NCBI GenBank assembly: GCA_016841765.1
Contig: JAENYN010000048.1
Coordinates: 1 to 33,899, forward strand
DNA length: 33,899 bases
Direction: 5' to 3'
Source: Guptibacillus hwajinpoensis
GTDB lineage: Bacteria; Bacillota; Bacilli; Bacillales; Bacillaceae_O
Positions within the stretch are counted from its first letter, which is position 1, and every line of letters starts with the position of its first letter. A program made the translations under genes and the position numbers. The notes beneath the pieces were generated by a model that was not told the DNA's origin, did not search any database, and was given only the letters and a program-made list of their open reading frames with translations. Positions 7,222 through 15,229 of this stretch are shown one piece after another.

Positions 7222-8037
7222 ATGCATACGATCTGGAAAGGAGCCATCAGTTTCGGGCTTGTCAACATCCCAATAAAATTATATGCGGCTACGGAGGATA
7301 AAGACGTAAAATTACGCTCCCTCCATAAAGAAGACCACAGCCCCATTAAATATGAAAAGGTTTGTCCTGCCTGTGAGAAAAGCCTGTCGATGGATGATAT
7401 CGTAAAAGGCTACGAATACGAAAAAGGAAAATTTGTCGTGCTTCAGGATAAAGATCTGGAAGAACTGAAAACAGAAGAGTCAAAAACGGTCGAGATTATT
7501 GATTTTGTCGATTTGAAAGAAATTGACCCGATTTTTTTCAACCGTTCCTATTATCTCGGGCCGAGTGAAAACGGCGGCAAGCCATATGCCCTGTTGAAGC
7601 AGGCGATGGAGGACTCAGGGAAAATCGGGATTGCCAAAATCAATATCCGCTCAAAGCAGCATCTGGCAGTTGTCCGGGTGTATGAAAACGGTCTCGTCCT
7701 TGAAACGATCTTTTTTCCGGATGAGGTTCGGGATGCAAACCATGTCCCCGGCCTTCCTGATAACGTTGAGTTGAACCAGAAGGAATTGAAAATGGCCATT
7801 CAGCTTATTGAACAGCTGACGGCTCCTTTTGAACCGGAAAAATATCAAGATGACTACCGGGAAGCCCTTATGGATGTCATTCAGCAAAAAATCAGCGGAG
7901 AAGAAATCAAGGTGGCGAAAAAAGCTCCGAAGAAAAATGTGGCTGATCTGATGGAAGCCTTACAGGCCAGCATCGATGAGACGAAACCGAAGAAAAAGAA
8001 AGCACCGTCGAAAAGGAAGAAAGCGAGCAGTTCATGA
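7222..8037 (+). CDS. ku: Ku DNA end-binding protein (bacterial NHEJ)
   Basis: Homodimeric ring protein that binds double-strand DNA ends and recruits the LigD ligase and polymerase. The start MHTIWKGAISFGLVNIPIKLY is the conserved opening of bacterial Ku. The first 250 or so residues form the Ku core, and the last 30 are lysine-rich (KPKKKKAPSKRKK), the usual DNA-binding tail. I chose the ATG at 7222, 271 aa, because AAGGAGG lies 7 nt upstream and homologues begin with this Trp-Lys-Gly motif; an ATG at 7168 would add an unsupported extension. The stop overlaps the ligase gene by 4 nt, so the products are probably made together. Confidence 0.95.
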   Translation: MHTIWKGAISFGLVNIPIKLYAATEDKDVKLRSLHKEDHSPIKYEKVCPACEKSLSMDDIVKGYEYEKGKFVVLQDKDLEELKTEESKTVEIIDFVDLKEIDPIFFNRSYYLGPSENGGKPYALLKQAMEDSGKIGIAKINIRSKQHLAVVRVYENGLVLETIFFPDEVRDANHVPGLPDNVELNQKELKMAIQLIEQLTAPFEPEKYQDDYREALMDVIQQKISGEEIKVAKKAPKKNVADLMEALQASIDETKPKKKKAPSKRKKASSS

Positions 8038-8990
8038 ACCCGTTAAAACCGATGCTTCCGACGCTGACAGACACATTGCCGGTTGGAGGCGATTGGGCAT
8101 ATGAATGTAAATATGATGGATATCGATGCCTTGTTTACTGGGATAAAAGTGGAGTGGAGTTATTCAGCAGAAATGGCAATCCGTTGTCAGGCAAGTTCCC
8201 GGAGATCGTTGCATTGCTGAAGAACCGGGCTGTTGAGGCCGGACCTGAACTGCCGGTATGGCTTGATGGAGAAGTATGCATTCTGTCAAGTCCATTCAAA
8301 GCTGATTTTTCCCGCATCCAAACAAGAGGGCGCCTTTCCAATAAAGACACAATCAGAACGGAGGCAGAAAGGCGGCCGGCCGTCCTGGCTGTTTTCGATA
8401 TCATGTCAGCAGCAGGGATCAACTTAATGAAAAGAACTTATGAAGAGCGCAGGCGGTATCTGAATCACTTTATGGACCGATTTGGCTTTCCGCTCAAGGT
8501 GACGGGGCCGTCTCCTGCCATTTGCCTTGTGCAGTCGTACGAATCAGAAGGCCAGCTGAAAAGCATCATTCAGGCCCAACAAGGTGAAGGGATTGTCGCC
8601 AAGCGGAAAAAGAGCCTATGGGTGGAAGGAAAAAGATCGACAGATTGGCTGAAGTGGAAAAACTGGAAGACCGGCCTGTTTTTCATAGCGGGAAAAGACA
8701 AGCGGACCGGCTATTATTATGCCGGGCTGCATAAGAACGGAGAAGTCATTAATGCCGGCAAGTTTTCTGCCGGTCTGTCAAGCGAAGAACGGGCCGCTTT
8801 AACAGGGATAATCCTTTCCAATATAGAAACAGAAACAGAAACTGCCGTTTGGGTGAAACCGGCAATATGCATCGAGCTTCAGTACCTGGAATGGGCACAG
8901 GCTGCCTTAAGGCAGCCCCGGTTTGTCCGGTTCCGGTTTGATGTGTCATGGGAGGAATGCAAATGGGAAACAATCGCGGCACAATCCTGA
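8034..8990 (+). CDS. ligD: ATP-dependent DNA ligase, LigD ligase domain (stand-alone)
   Basis: Seals double-strand breaks held by Ku. The nucleotidyl-transferase motif I is ECKYDGYR, with the catalytic lysine at residue 26. WLDGEV is motif III-like, GEGIVAKRK is motif IV, and WLKWKNWK is motif V. An OB-fold region follows and ends in FRFDVSWEECKWE, normally the junction to the polymerase domain in Bacillus LigD. Here the frame stops 7 codons later, giving 318 aa, about half of the roughly 610-aa fused LigD of B. subtilis. The ATG overlaps the ku stop (ATGA). The polymerase domain follows in a different frame. Confidence 0.9.
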   Translation: MNPLKPMLPTLTDTLPVGGDWAYECKYDGYRCLVYWDKSGVELFSRNGNPLSGKFPEIVALLKNRAVEAGPELPVWLDGEVCILSSPFKADFSRIQTRGRLSNKDTIRTEAERRPAVLAVFDIMSAAGINLMKRTYEERRRYLNHFMDRFGFPLKVTGPSPAICLVQSYESEGQLKSIIQAQQGEGIVAKRKKSLWVEGKRSTDWLKWKNWKTGLFFIAGKDKRTGYYYAGLHKNGEVINAGKFSAGLSSEERAALTGIILSNIETETETAVWVKPAICIELQYLEWAQAALRQPRFVRFRFDVSWEECKWETIAAQS

Positions 8991-9856
8991 TCGAAAACAA
9001 CGAAATCCAGATTTCCAATCCTGATAAATTGCTATTTAAAAAGCCCCGCATCCGGAAAGCGGACATGCTGGCTTACTATATCAAAGCCGCTAATGAAATG
9101 CTTCCCTTTTTAAAAGGTCGGCCCCTTACGCTGATCCGTTTTCCCGACGGCATTCATGCGCACTCATTTTACCAAAAGCACCTGCCGGATCATGCACCGG
9201 AATTTGTTGAAAAGCCAATCAAGCACAACGAGGACATTCCCATCATTTGCAATGACTTAAGCACGATGTTATGGCTGGCCAATCTGGCGGCTGTCGAATT
9301 CCATGCCCCATTCCAGCGTCTTGGCGAGAACAATCCCCGTGAAATCGTACTGGATCTCGACCCGCCCTCAAGACGCGAATTTTCCCTGGCTGTCGAAGCG
9401 GCCCTTATCGTCAGGGACCTTTCGGAACGCCTTGGGTTGACTTCGTATGTAAAAACATCCGGCAATAAAGGCCTTCAGGTTTATTTTCCACTGCCGGACC
9501 GTTCCATCACATATAAGGAAACTAAAAAATTTCTGGAATTCACGGCCAGCTATCTCATTGAAAAAGAACCGGATTGGTTCACGGTGGAACGGCTGAAAAA
9601 GAAACGCGGGCAAAAGCTGTATTTGGATGTTGTCCAGCATGCGGAAGGGAAGACCATCATTGCGCCATATTCGTTGCGAGGCAATGAAGAAGGACTTTGT
9701 GCAACCCCGCTTTTTTGGGAAGAAGTGACAGACAACCTGGACCCTGAAAAGTACACGATGGCTGAAGCACTGGAGCGGCTTGAAGCGGACCAGCCGTTTG
9801 CAGGCTTTTTCGATAACCAGAATGAAAGGATAAAAGAGATCATAAAGGCGTTGTGA
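8963..9856 (+). CDS. ligD: LigD polymerase domain (primase-like NHEJ polymerase, stand-alone)
   Basis: Adds nucleotides, preferably ribonucleotides, at breaks before ligation. The family's IxxNPDKLLF opening, the catalytic Asp pair in IVLDLDPPS, the TSGNKGLQVYFPL motif and APYSLRG near the end are all present, so the active site appears intact. 297 aa fits an isolated LigD polymerase domain. Of three in-frame ATGs (8948, 8957, 8963) I chose 8963, 7 nt after GGGAGG. That ribosome site is made from the Trp-Glu-Glu codons of the ligase. The CDS overlaps the ligase end by 28 nt in the -1 frame relative to it. Confidence 0.9.
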   Translation: MGNNRGTILIENNEIQISNPDKLLFKKPRIRKADMLAYYIKAANEMLPFLKGRPLTLIRFPDGIHAHSFYQKHLPDHAPEFVEKPIKHNEDIPIICNDLSTMLWLANLAAVEFHAPFQRLGENNPREIVLDLDPPSRREFSLAVEAALIVRDLSERLGLTSYVKTSGNKGLQVYFPLPDRSITYKETKKFLEFTASYLIEKEPDWFTVERLKKKRGQKLYLDVVQHAEGKTIIAPYSLRGNEEGLCATPLFWEEVTDNLDPEKYTMAEALERLEADQPFAGFFDNQNERIKEIIKAL

Positions 9857-9893
9857 GTAAAAAACTTGTCCAATTTGATCGGGGAGAAACATA

Positions 9894-10139
9894 ATGCCGA
9901 TTCGACGTTTCCCTCTGCCTGATCAGGAAGCCGCTGCTAAATTATGTTTGCCAATAGGAATGTGGAATATCTGTCCAATCCAGTGACCGGTGGGGAAGAG
10001 CCTCAATCTGCTGCAAAAATACGGTGAGGAGGCCGGGAAACAGGCAGCTCAATCGCTTGTTAAAGCGGGCTTCTGCAGATCAACCAGGCTGTTGCTGTTG
10101 AAGGAAGGAAGAAAACAATACGAAGAGGCGGGGACATAA
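9894..10139 (+). pseudogene. Broken small gene, disrupted by an in-frame TGA and a repeat element
   Basis: An ATG at 9894 with GGGGAGA 7 nt upstream opens 30 codons (MPIRRFPLPDQEAAAKL...) and stops at TGA 9984. The same frame stays open afterwards (VGKSLNLLQKYGEEAGKQ... from a GTG at 9990) to TAA at 10137-10139. That last stop is supplied by the terminal repeat of the element starting at 10125. A second frame over 9962-10024 also looks protein-like (SNPVTGGEEPQ), suggesting frameshifts. I do not recognise the family. It reads as the decayed 5' part of a gene whose 3' part was lost at the insertion. Confidence 0.4.
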
Positions 10140-10388
10140 GTATTTAAGGTAATAATAAACCCGAACGATTAGGCAAGATTTCAATGAATCTTTCGCCTGA
10201 CCGTTCGGGTCTTTCTTTACTCTCTTCAATAAATCTTTTGATTTGCAACCTATTTTTAAAAACGAGTGTCTGCAGCGCAATGGAACGAACTTGTTTTTTT
10301 CAGCTTATCTGATTATAAGTAAATAGTATTACGTTGAATTTATATTGTTCGTCTCTAAGCATAACTTATTTAGTTATGTTCTAACCTC
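10125..10388 (+). mobile_element. Internally deleted copy (E) of the TIR element
   Basis: The imperfect terminal inverted repeat has GAGGCGGGGACATAA at the left and TTATGTTCTAACCTC at the right. Inside are the left-end hairpin (CCCGAACG / CGTTCGGG at about 10171-10209, then TCTTTCTTT) and the shared tail from AACGAGTGTCTGCAGCG to CTAAGCATAACTTATTTAGTTATG. Compared with 16917-17345 the roughly 160-bp palindromic core is missing. It encodes no protein. It separates the broken gene from the leftward lipoprotein gene and may terminate transcripts. Confidence 0.75.
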
Positions 10389-10412
10389 ATAGGTGCCTTA
10401 TTTAAAAGCATG

Positions 10413-10970
10413 CTATTCGATTTCTGCTTTGAAACTTGGGGCGAGCATGCCGTATTGGTCATAGACTTTCCCGGCTTCTTTTTCGAAATCGCTGAAAAGC
10501 GCATCTGCTTCCTTGGTGAGTTCTTCATTGCCGCTGTCAATGGCTTCCGAACGCTTCTCATACGATTGGGCAAGTTTCCCGATTGCATCTTCAAGTGTCT
10601 GTTTGTTTTCATCCCCGAAGGTTTCAGGCACTTCGACTGTGCGGATTTCTCCGGCAAGCTTCGCACTTGCTTCTTTGGCCTGCTGCTGCGCTTCTTTCAC
10701 TTCTTCTTCTGTAGCTTCTTCGCTGCCTTTCAGCGCATAATAATCGTTGATGAGGGGCTGCTGGCCCTTCAGTGTGGTTGTAAGCTCCATTTGGAAATCG
10801 AGCAGGGCCGACTTAGCCTCCGCTTCATCATCTTTAGGCTCGGCCTTTTCGGCCTGTTCAGCATCTCCATTTTCCTCTGTTGCAGTATCGTCTTGCGGCT
10901 CCTCTTTCTCAGTACAGCCGGAAATGACAAGGGCTGCAGCCAGCGCGATGAATAATAGCCATTTTTTCAT
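10413..10970 (-). CDS. Putative lipoprotein, 185 aa, acidic and helical
   Basis: Secreted, lipid-anchored protein. The signal peptide MKKWLLFIALAAALVISGC has a lipobox (VISGC) with the lipidated cysteine at residue 18. It is followed by a very acidic, Glu/Asp/Ala-rich linker (about residues 19-50) and a helical domain (about 55-185) with many Glu, Lys and Gln residues, like a coiled coil. I do not recognise a defined family; it resembles in style the Bacillus YkyA-type cell-wall lipoproteins without clear sequence identity. The start at 10970 is preferred over an upstream ATG because AAGGGGG lies 8 nt before it and it begins the signal peptide. It is transcribed leftward toward the element at 10125-10388. 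Confidence 0.82.
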   Translation of the reverse strand: MKKWLLFIALAAALVISGCTEKEEPQDDTATEENGDAEQAEKAEPKDDEAEAKSALLDFQMELTTTLKGQQPLINDYYALKGSEEATEEEVKEAQQQAKEASAKLAGEIRTVEVPETFGDENKQTLEDAIGKLAQSYEKRSEAIDSGNEELTKEADALFSDFEKEAGKVYDQYGMLAPSFKAEIE

Positions 10971-11237
10971 GTTTGGTTCCCCCTTCATATGTATTCGTAA
11001 CAAAATGCAACATACAAATATCAGTCTATCTATAAAAATTTGGAAAGTAAATAACCAAGAGAATAATAAAACAGTTGATAATTTTCAGGCAATATAAAAC
11101 CGCTTTCATTCCTGCTGCAAGAATGCCGCTTCGAGAATACAGCACATTTCCAGCCGGTGACCCGGAACAGACAGAAATCTTCACTGTTTGATAGAATGAA
11201 GAAGGATAAAGGAATGAATAACAGGAGGGATTCAGTT

Positions 11238-12008
11238 ATGTATTTACCATCATTTCAACTTGAAGGAAAGACAGCGGTCGTGACCGGTGCCGGCCGTGGG
11301 ATCGGCCGCGCGCTTGCAATCGGGTTTGCGGAAGCGGGTGCTGACGTTATCCTTCTTGCAAGGACAAAAGAAGATCTTGAAGCCACTGCGGAAAAGGTAA
11401 GAGAAGCAGGCGGGGAAGCGGTAGTGATTCAGGCCGATTTGACAAACCGGGAAGATATCACTTCCGCCTTTGTGAAAATGAAAGAGGCAGTGGGGAAAAT
11501 CGATATCCTTGTCAATAACGCAGGAATGAATATCCGCAGCAAGGCACTCGCGGTTACAGAAGATGAGTGGACTGCCATCATGAACACAAACTTAAGGTCT
11601 GCCTTCCTGATGTCACAGGAAGCGGGAGCCTGGATGAAAGAGACCGGCGGGGGAAAAGTGATCAATATCACGTCCGTTGCCGGCCAGGTCGCCCTGCGGA
11701 CGGGCGTTGTATATGCTTCCACCAAAGCCGCGCTCATCCAGATGACAAAAAACCTTGCATTCGAGTGGGGGGAATACGGCATCAATGTCAATGCCATCGG
11801 GCCATGGTATTTCAAAACGCCATTGACAGAAAAATTGCTTTCAGATGAGAAATACTTGAATGATATTTTGGCGGTGACACCGCTCAAACGGGTCGGGGAA
11901 CTCGAAGAACTTGTCGGTCCGGCAGTGTTTTTGGCTTCTTCAGCCGGAAACTATGTAACCGGCCAAACCCTTTTTGTTGACGGCGGAATGACGATCAACG
12001 GATTTTAG
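11238..12008 (+). CDS. Short-chain dehydrogenase/reductase (SDR), gluconate 5-dehydrogenase-like
   Basis: NAD(P)-dependent oxidoreductase of the classical SDR family, cytoplasmic. The sequence shows the cofactor-binding TGAGRGIG motif (residues 18-25), NNAG near residue 94, the catalytic Ser in NITSVAG, the YASTK catalytic Tyr-x3-Lys pair, and the C-terminal VDGGMTINGF tail typical of gluconate 5-dehydrogenase and 3-oxoacyl reductase relatives. The substrate cannot be fixed. 256 aa is a standard length. The ATG at 11238 follows AGGAGGG by 9 nt; longer in-frame starts lack ribosome sites. It has no obvious operon partner. Confidence 0.88.
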   Translation: MYLPSFQLEGKTAVVTGAGRGIGRALAIGFAEAGADVILLARTKEDLEATAEKVREAGGEAVVIQADLTNREDITSAFVKMKEAVGKIDILVNNAGMNIRSKALAVTEDEWTAIMNTNLRSAFLMSQEAGAWMKETGGGKVINITSVAGQVALRTGVVYASTKAALIQMTKNLAFEWGEYGINVNAIGPWYFKTPLTEKLLSDEKYLNDILAVTPLKRVGELEELVGPAVFLASSAGNYVTGQTLFVDGGMTINGF

Positions 12009-12086
12009 GGTGAGGAGAAGAACCAAAACCGGGCTGTTGTCATAGGCTGACTGTAAGATTGAGAATAATCTTGCAGGAGGCATGTT

Positions 12087-13163
12087 ATGTCCACGCTAAA
12101 AAACTATTATGCTGGAGTTTATTCAAGCAAAGGGTATGTGTCATTTCATCAGGACCTGGTGAATTCAGCTTCGTTGATTTTTCCCGTTGAAGGGAAGTCA
12201 AGGGAGGCAAAATCTGCGTTTATCAGAAAGACAGCAGTGAAACTAATGGAAAAGGGCCTGGAACTTGAATACATTCATTCGCCTCTCAACACCCGGCACC
12301 TGGAAGGGCTTGCCGTGCCGGAAAAAAAGATGGTGATCATGGATGCGGATCGGATCGGACCGGATGTTGGCGGCCGGCACCTGGAGATTGATGCGGAAAT
12401 TCAATATGACGGGAAACGGCTTGCCAAATCGGAAGCTGCAGCGAATGAGTACGCAAGGGAGGAACAGGAGGCGCTCGATCATCTTGTTTCCGCCTTTAAA
12501 CGCGCACACTTGCTCCATCTTGAAAAAGAAAAAATATACTTAAGCGAAATGGATTTTGACAGGGCGAATGCTGTGACAGGCCGGTTGCTTGAAGATTTGT
12601 TCCGGGACAGCGCCCCGGGCAGCGAATCCACTGAAGGGCGGACGATTTTTTTTGGGGCCTCTACACCGGATGGTCCGATCAACTTCATTGACAATATCAC
12701 AGAAGGCCTTGACAAACGCATCATTATTAAAGGGCGGCCGGGCAGCGGCAAGTCGACAATGATGAAAAAGATCGCCGAAAAGGCGGGTGATATGGGGCTC
12801 AGGGTCGATCGCTACCCGTGTTCATTCGATCCGGCAAGCCTGGATATGATCGTCATCCCTGCACTTGGTGCCGCTGTCTTCGATGGCACGTCTCCGCATA
12901 AGAAGGAACCTTTCCGTCCAGGGGATGAAGTGGTGGATATGTTTGAAGAATGTATAAGCAGTTCCGTTGAAACACGTTACAAAGAGAAACTGGATGAACT
13001 TAATTATTTGTATCAGAAGTATATAAATGAAGGGATCGGCCATCTGAAGGAGGCCGGCAGGCTATCGGCATTGCGGGATGAGCAGCTCCGCGCTGCGGCA
13101 CATACCTCATTTGCCGCCTGCCAGTTCTCAGAACAGGCCGGGGAGATTTTGAATCAGCTTTAA
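12087..13163 (+). CDS. P-loop NTPase with internal duplication (PRK06851-like)
   Basis: Cytoplasmic protein of unknown role. The C-terminal half has an intact Walker A, GRPGSGKS (residues 216-223), followed by a dipeptide-rich stretch and AAVFDGTSPHKKEP. The N-terminal half repeats the layout: residues 36-43 (GKSREAKS) align with the P-loop but the second Gly is Ala, and HLEGLAVPEKKMVIMD aligns with SLDMIVIPALGAAVFD. So two homologous modules are fused and the first has lost a canonical P-loop. AGGAGG lies 6 nt before the ATG. I recall the family name from memory. It is a single gene followed by a distant terminator. Confidence 0.72.
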   Translation: MSTLKNYYAGVYSSKGYVSFHQDLVNSASLIFPVEGKSREAKSAFIRKTAVKLMEKGLELEYIHSPLNTRHLEGLAVPEKKMVIMDADRIGPDVGGRHLEIDAEIQYDGKRLAKSEAAANEYAREEQEALDHLVSAFKRAHLLHLEKEKIYLSEMDFDRANAVTGRLLEDLFRDSAPGSESTEGRTIFFGASTPDGPINFIDNITEGLDKRIIIKGRPGSGKSTMMKKIAEKAGDMGLRVDRYPCSFDPASLDMIVIPALGAAVFDGTSPHKKEPFRPGDEVVDMFEECISSSVETRYKEKLDELNYLYQKYINEGIGHLKEAGRLSALRDEQLRAAAHTSFAACQFSEQAGEILNQL

Positions 13164-13490
13164 AAGCTGAACCAGGCCCCATTCGATGTAAGGGGCGGGG
13201 ATCCTGAAAAAAAGAGATGCAACATAACTTTCGGAATAGATTCAGTGGAACGGCAAGGAAAACGCTCAAAATGGAAATGGCACGGTTGAGAGGAACCCTC
13301 AACTTAAATAGAACGTTTACCACATTAATAGAGAAGAACAGCAGGCCGATTAAGGAAATACGCGGCTTGCTGTTCTTCTTTCATTATTTAGAAGTCGGAA
13401 ATGATCTTGAAGCCGTTGCCATTCGCCTCTTATGGGGCAGTCCTTTTCCCCCACGAGCCCTTATTATCATCTGATTAGGCCGGTCCCCTT
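13164..13490. other. Intergenic spacer between convergent genes
   Basis: 327 bp between the duplicated P-loop gene and cheX, which converge. It holds one terminator hairpin (13332-13382). The open frames crossing it lack ribosome sites and protein-like composition, so I see no gene. Confidence 0.6.
13332..13382 (+). terminator. Probable terminator between convergent genes
   Basis: AAGAACAGCA (13334-13343) pairs with TGCTGTTCTT (13368-13377), extended by a GGCCG / CGGCT region. The right arm runs into CTTTCATT, a weak T tract. It lies between the P-loop gene and leftward cheX. Confidence 0.65.
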
Positions 13491-13949
13491 TCAAATCGTG
13501 GTTTCCAGCATAAGGATGACATTCATGTCACGGTCATCATCCATCTTGATGGGGACATGCAAAGCTCTCTCAAAGCCGCTTAGTTTGGCTCGTCCGGTCA
13601 TAACGGTCGGCGGGGTGATATCCATCTGGACATTGTCTTTAGAAATGGCGGTTGACAGGTTGCCGGCGAACATATTGCCGAATTCCCCGGTGAAGGATTC
13701 GAGCATCTCCCCATCAAGCGGCATCCCGAACATTTTTTCACCCAGTGCTCCAAATGCGGACTTATCGCCGTCAATCAGTAGACGTCCCCGCACATCCCCG
13801 GTCATCCCGATCAGAACAGCCATCGGTAAATGGGTGAATGATTGCTGGATAAGCAGAGGCTTATGTATTTCGACTCCTTCCGGAACAATCGTTTTCAACG
13901 CCACGATTGCACCGTTTAAAACTTTGGCCACATTTTCATTTAATGGCAT
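13491..13949 (-). CDS. cheX: CheX-type CheY-P phosphatase
   Basis: Predicted to dephosphorylate CheY-P in chemotaxis. The 152-aa protein has the CheC/CheX fold with one catalytic signature, E89-x-x-N92 in FTGEFGNMFAGNLS, as in CheX, whereas CheC carries two. The C-terminal beta strands (KLSGFERALHVPI...MNVILMLET) support dimer formation as in CheX. Its ATG is preceded by GGAGTG. It stands alone, away from other chemotaxis genes, reading toward the terminator at 13332. Relatives with non-chemotaxis roles exist, so the substrate is inferred. Confidence 0.85.
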   Translation of the reverse strand: MPLNENVAKVLNGAIVALKTIVPEGVEIHKPLLIQQSFTHLPMAVLIGMTGDVRGRLLIDGDKSAFGALGEKMFGMPLDGEMLESFTGEFGNMFAGNLSTAISKDNVQMDITPPTVMTGRAKLSGFERALHVPIKMDDDRDMNVILMLETTI

Positions 13950-14139
13950 GTCTGATCACTCCATCCATACGGAACGCATAAGATGCATTCCGATCTTTCC
14001 TTTTTTTATTATCGGCACAGATTCGCAATTATTAAAGCCGATTTTACAGTGCTTTTTCCAGTTGTCTGCATTATTTCCAGTTTCGCGAAGATACTATAGG
14101 GGATATTAAAAGAAATGAAACAATCCCGGAGGTCACATT

Positions 14140-15225
14140 ATGAGTAAAATAATGGCTACAGGTACATACGCCCCTCCATTTGTGATGGGACAGAAAGAAA
14201 CAGCTCAATTTGCAAAAGAACAGTTTGGCCATGCGTTCAGGGACATCGACCGGCTGCTGTCCGTTTTTGACAATGGCCTTATTGAAAAACGGCATTTTTC
14301 CGCACCGCTTGAGTGGTTCAGGGAACAGCGGACGTTTAAGGAAAAGAACGACAAATACATTGAATGTGCCGTCGATTACAGCATCCAGGCGATCGAGCGC
14401 TGCATCACAAATTATCGAATGAAAGATAAAGATTTTCAGCTGTCTGACATAGATGCCGTCTTTTTTGTATCGTCTACGGGTGTTTCCACTCCGTCGATTG
14501 ATGCCCGCCTAATGAATAAGCTTCCGTTTTCCCGGAATACCAAAAGGATTCCGCTTTGGGGACTCGGCTGTGCAGGGGGTGCTTCCGGTTTATCGAGGGC
14601 CCATGAGTATTGCACGGCCTTTCCCGAAGCGAAGGTGTTGCTGGTCAGCCTGGAGCTGTGCAGCTTGACATTCCAGCACAAAGATTATTCCAAAAGCAAC
14701 TTGATCGGAACATCCCTTTTTGCAGACGGTGCCGCCTCCGTAATAATTATGGGGGAGGAAGCAGCTTTGCCGCCGGGAGACGGGGAGCCGCATTTACATA
14801 TAAATGGAAGCCAGTCATCCACGCTTGAGCATTCAGAAGACGTCATGGGGTGGGAAGTAATGAATGAAGGGCTTTATGTCGTATTTTCCAAAGATATCCC
14901 GACCCTTGTCAAAGACTGGCTTCCTGACCAGGTTCAGTCGTTTTTTTCGGAGCAGTCAATAACAGTCAATGATATCAAGCAATATATCGCACATCCGGGT
15001 GGAAAAAAAGTGCTCCAGGCCTACCGGGATGCACTGGACATTGAATGGGAGCAGCTAGATCTTCCGCTTTCAGTATTAAGGCATTACGGGAACATGTCAT
15101 CCGTAACCATCCTGTTTGTGCTCGAGGAGGCATTGAAAGAAAGGATGCAGACCGGTGATAAGGCACTCGGTGCTGCGCTCGGCCCGGGCTTCAGTTCGGA
15201 ACTCGTCCTTATGGAGTGGAGGTGA
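14140..15225 (+). CDS. bpsA: Type III polyketide synthase (chalcone/stilbene synthase family, alkylpyrone synthase)
   Basis: Condenses long-chain acyl-CoA with malonyl-CoA units to make alkylpyrones or alkylresorcinols in the cytoplasm. The catalytic triad is visible: Cys in GLGCAGGASGLS (about residue 146), His in YIAHPGGKKVL (about 284) and Asn in HYGNMSS (about 317). The C-terminal GPGFSSELVLMEW is the conserved end of the family. 361 aa is the expected length. The ATG follows GGAGG by 7 nt. The methyltransferase gene begins 4 nt after the stop, as in the B. subtilis bpsA-bpsB operon, where the pair yields methylated alkylpyrones. Confidence 0.95.
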   Translation: MSKIMATGTYAPPFVMGQKETAQFAKEQFGHAFRDIDRLLSVFDNGLIEKRHFSAPLEWFREQRTFKEKNDKYIECAVDYSIQAIERCITNYRMKDKDFQLSDIDAVFFVSSTGVSTPSIDARLMNKLPFSRNTKRIPLWGLGCAGGASGLSRAHEYCTAFPEAKVLLVSLELCSLTFQHKDYSKSNLIGTSLFADGAASVIIMGEEAALPPGDGEPHLHINGSQSSTLEHSEDVMGWEVMNEGLYVVFSKDIPTLVKDWLPDQVQSFFSEQSITVNDIKQYIAHPGGKKVLQAYRDALDIEWEQLDLPLSVLRHYGNMSSVTILFVLEEALKERMQTGDKALGAALGPGFSSELVLMEWR

Positions 15226-15229
15226 ACTC

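Noticed and set aside
8940-8990. Programmed -1 frameshift joining ligase and polymerase
   Set aside because: GGGAAAC is present, but in the polymerase frame and not the ligase frame as slippage would require. No following stem-loop or pseudoknot is evident. Coupled re-initiation at GGGAGG is simpler.
10410-10955. Long plus-strand frame opposite the lipoprotein gene (181 aa, Phe/Cys-rich)
   Set aside because: It is the antisense shadow of a lipoprotein gene with a clear signal peptide, lipobox and ribosome site. Its composition is unnatural and no ribosome site is present.
13432-14109. 225-aa plus-strand frame across cheX
   Set aside because: It is antisense to CheX, which shows conserved catalytic residues. 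The Ser/Pro-rich composition is typical of a reverse-strand shadow.
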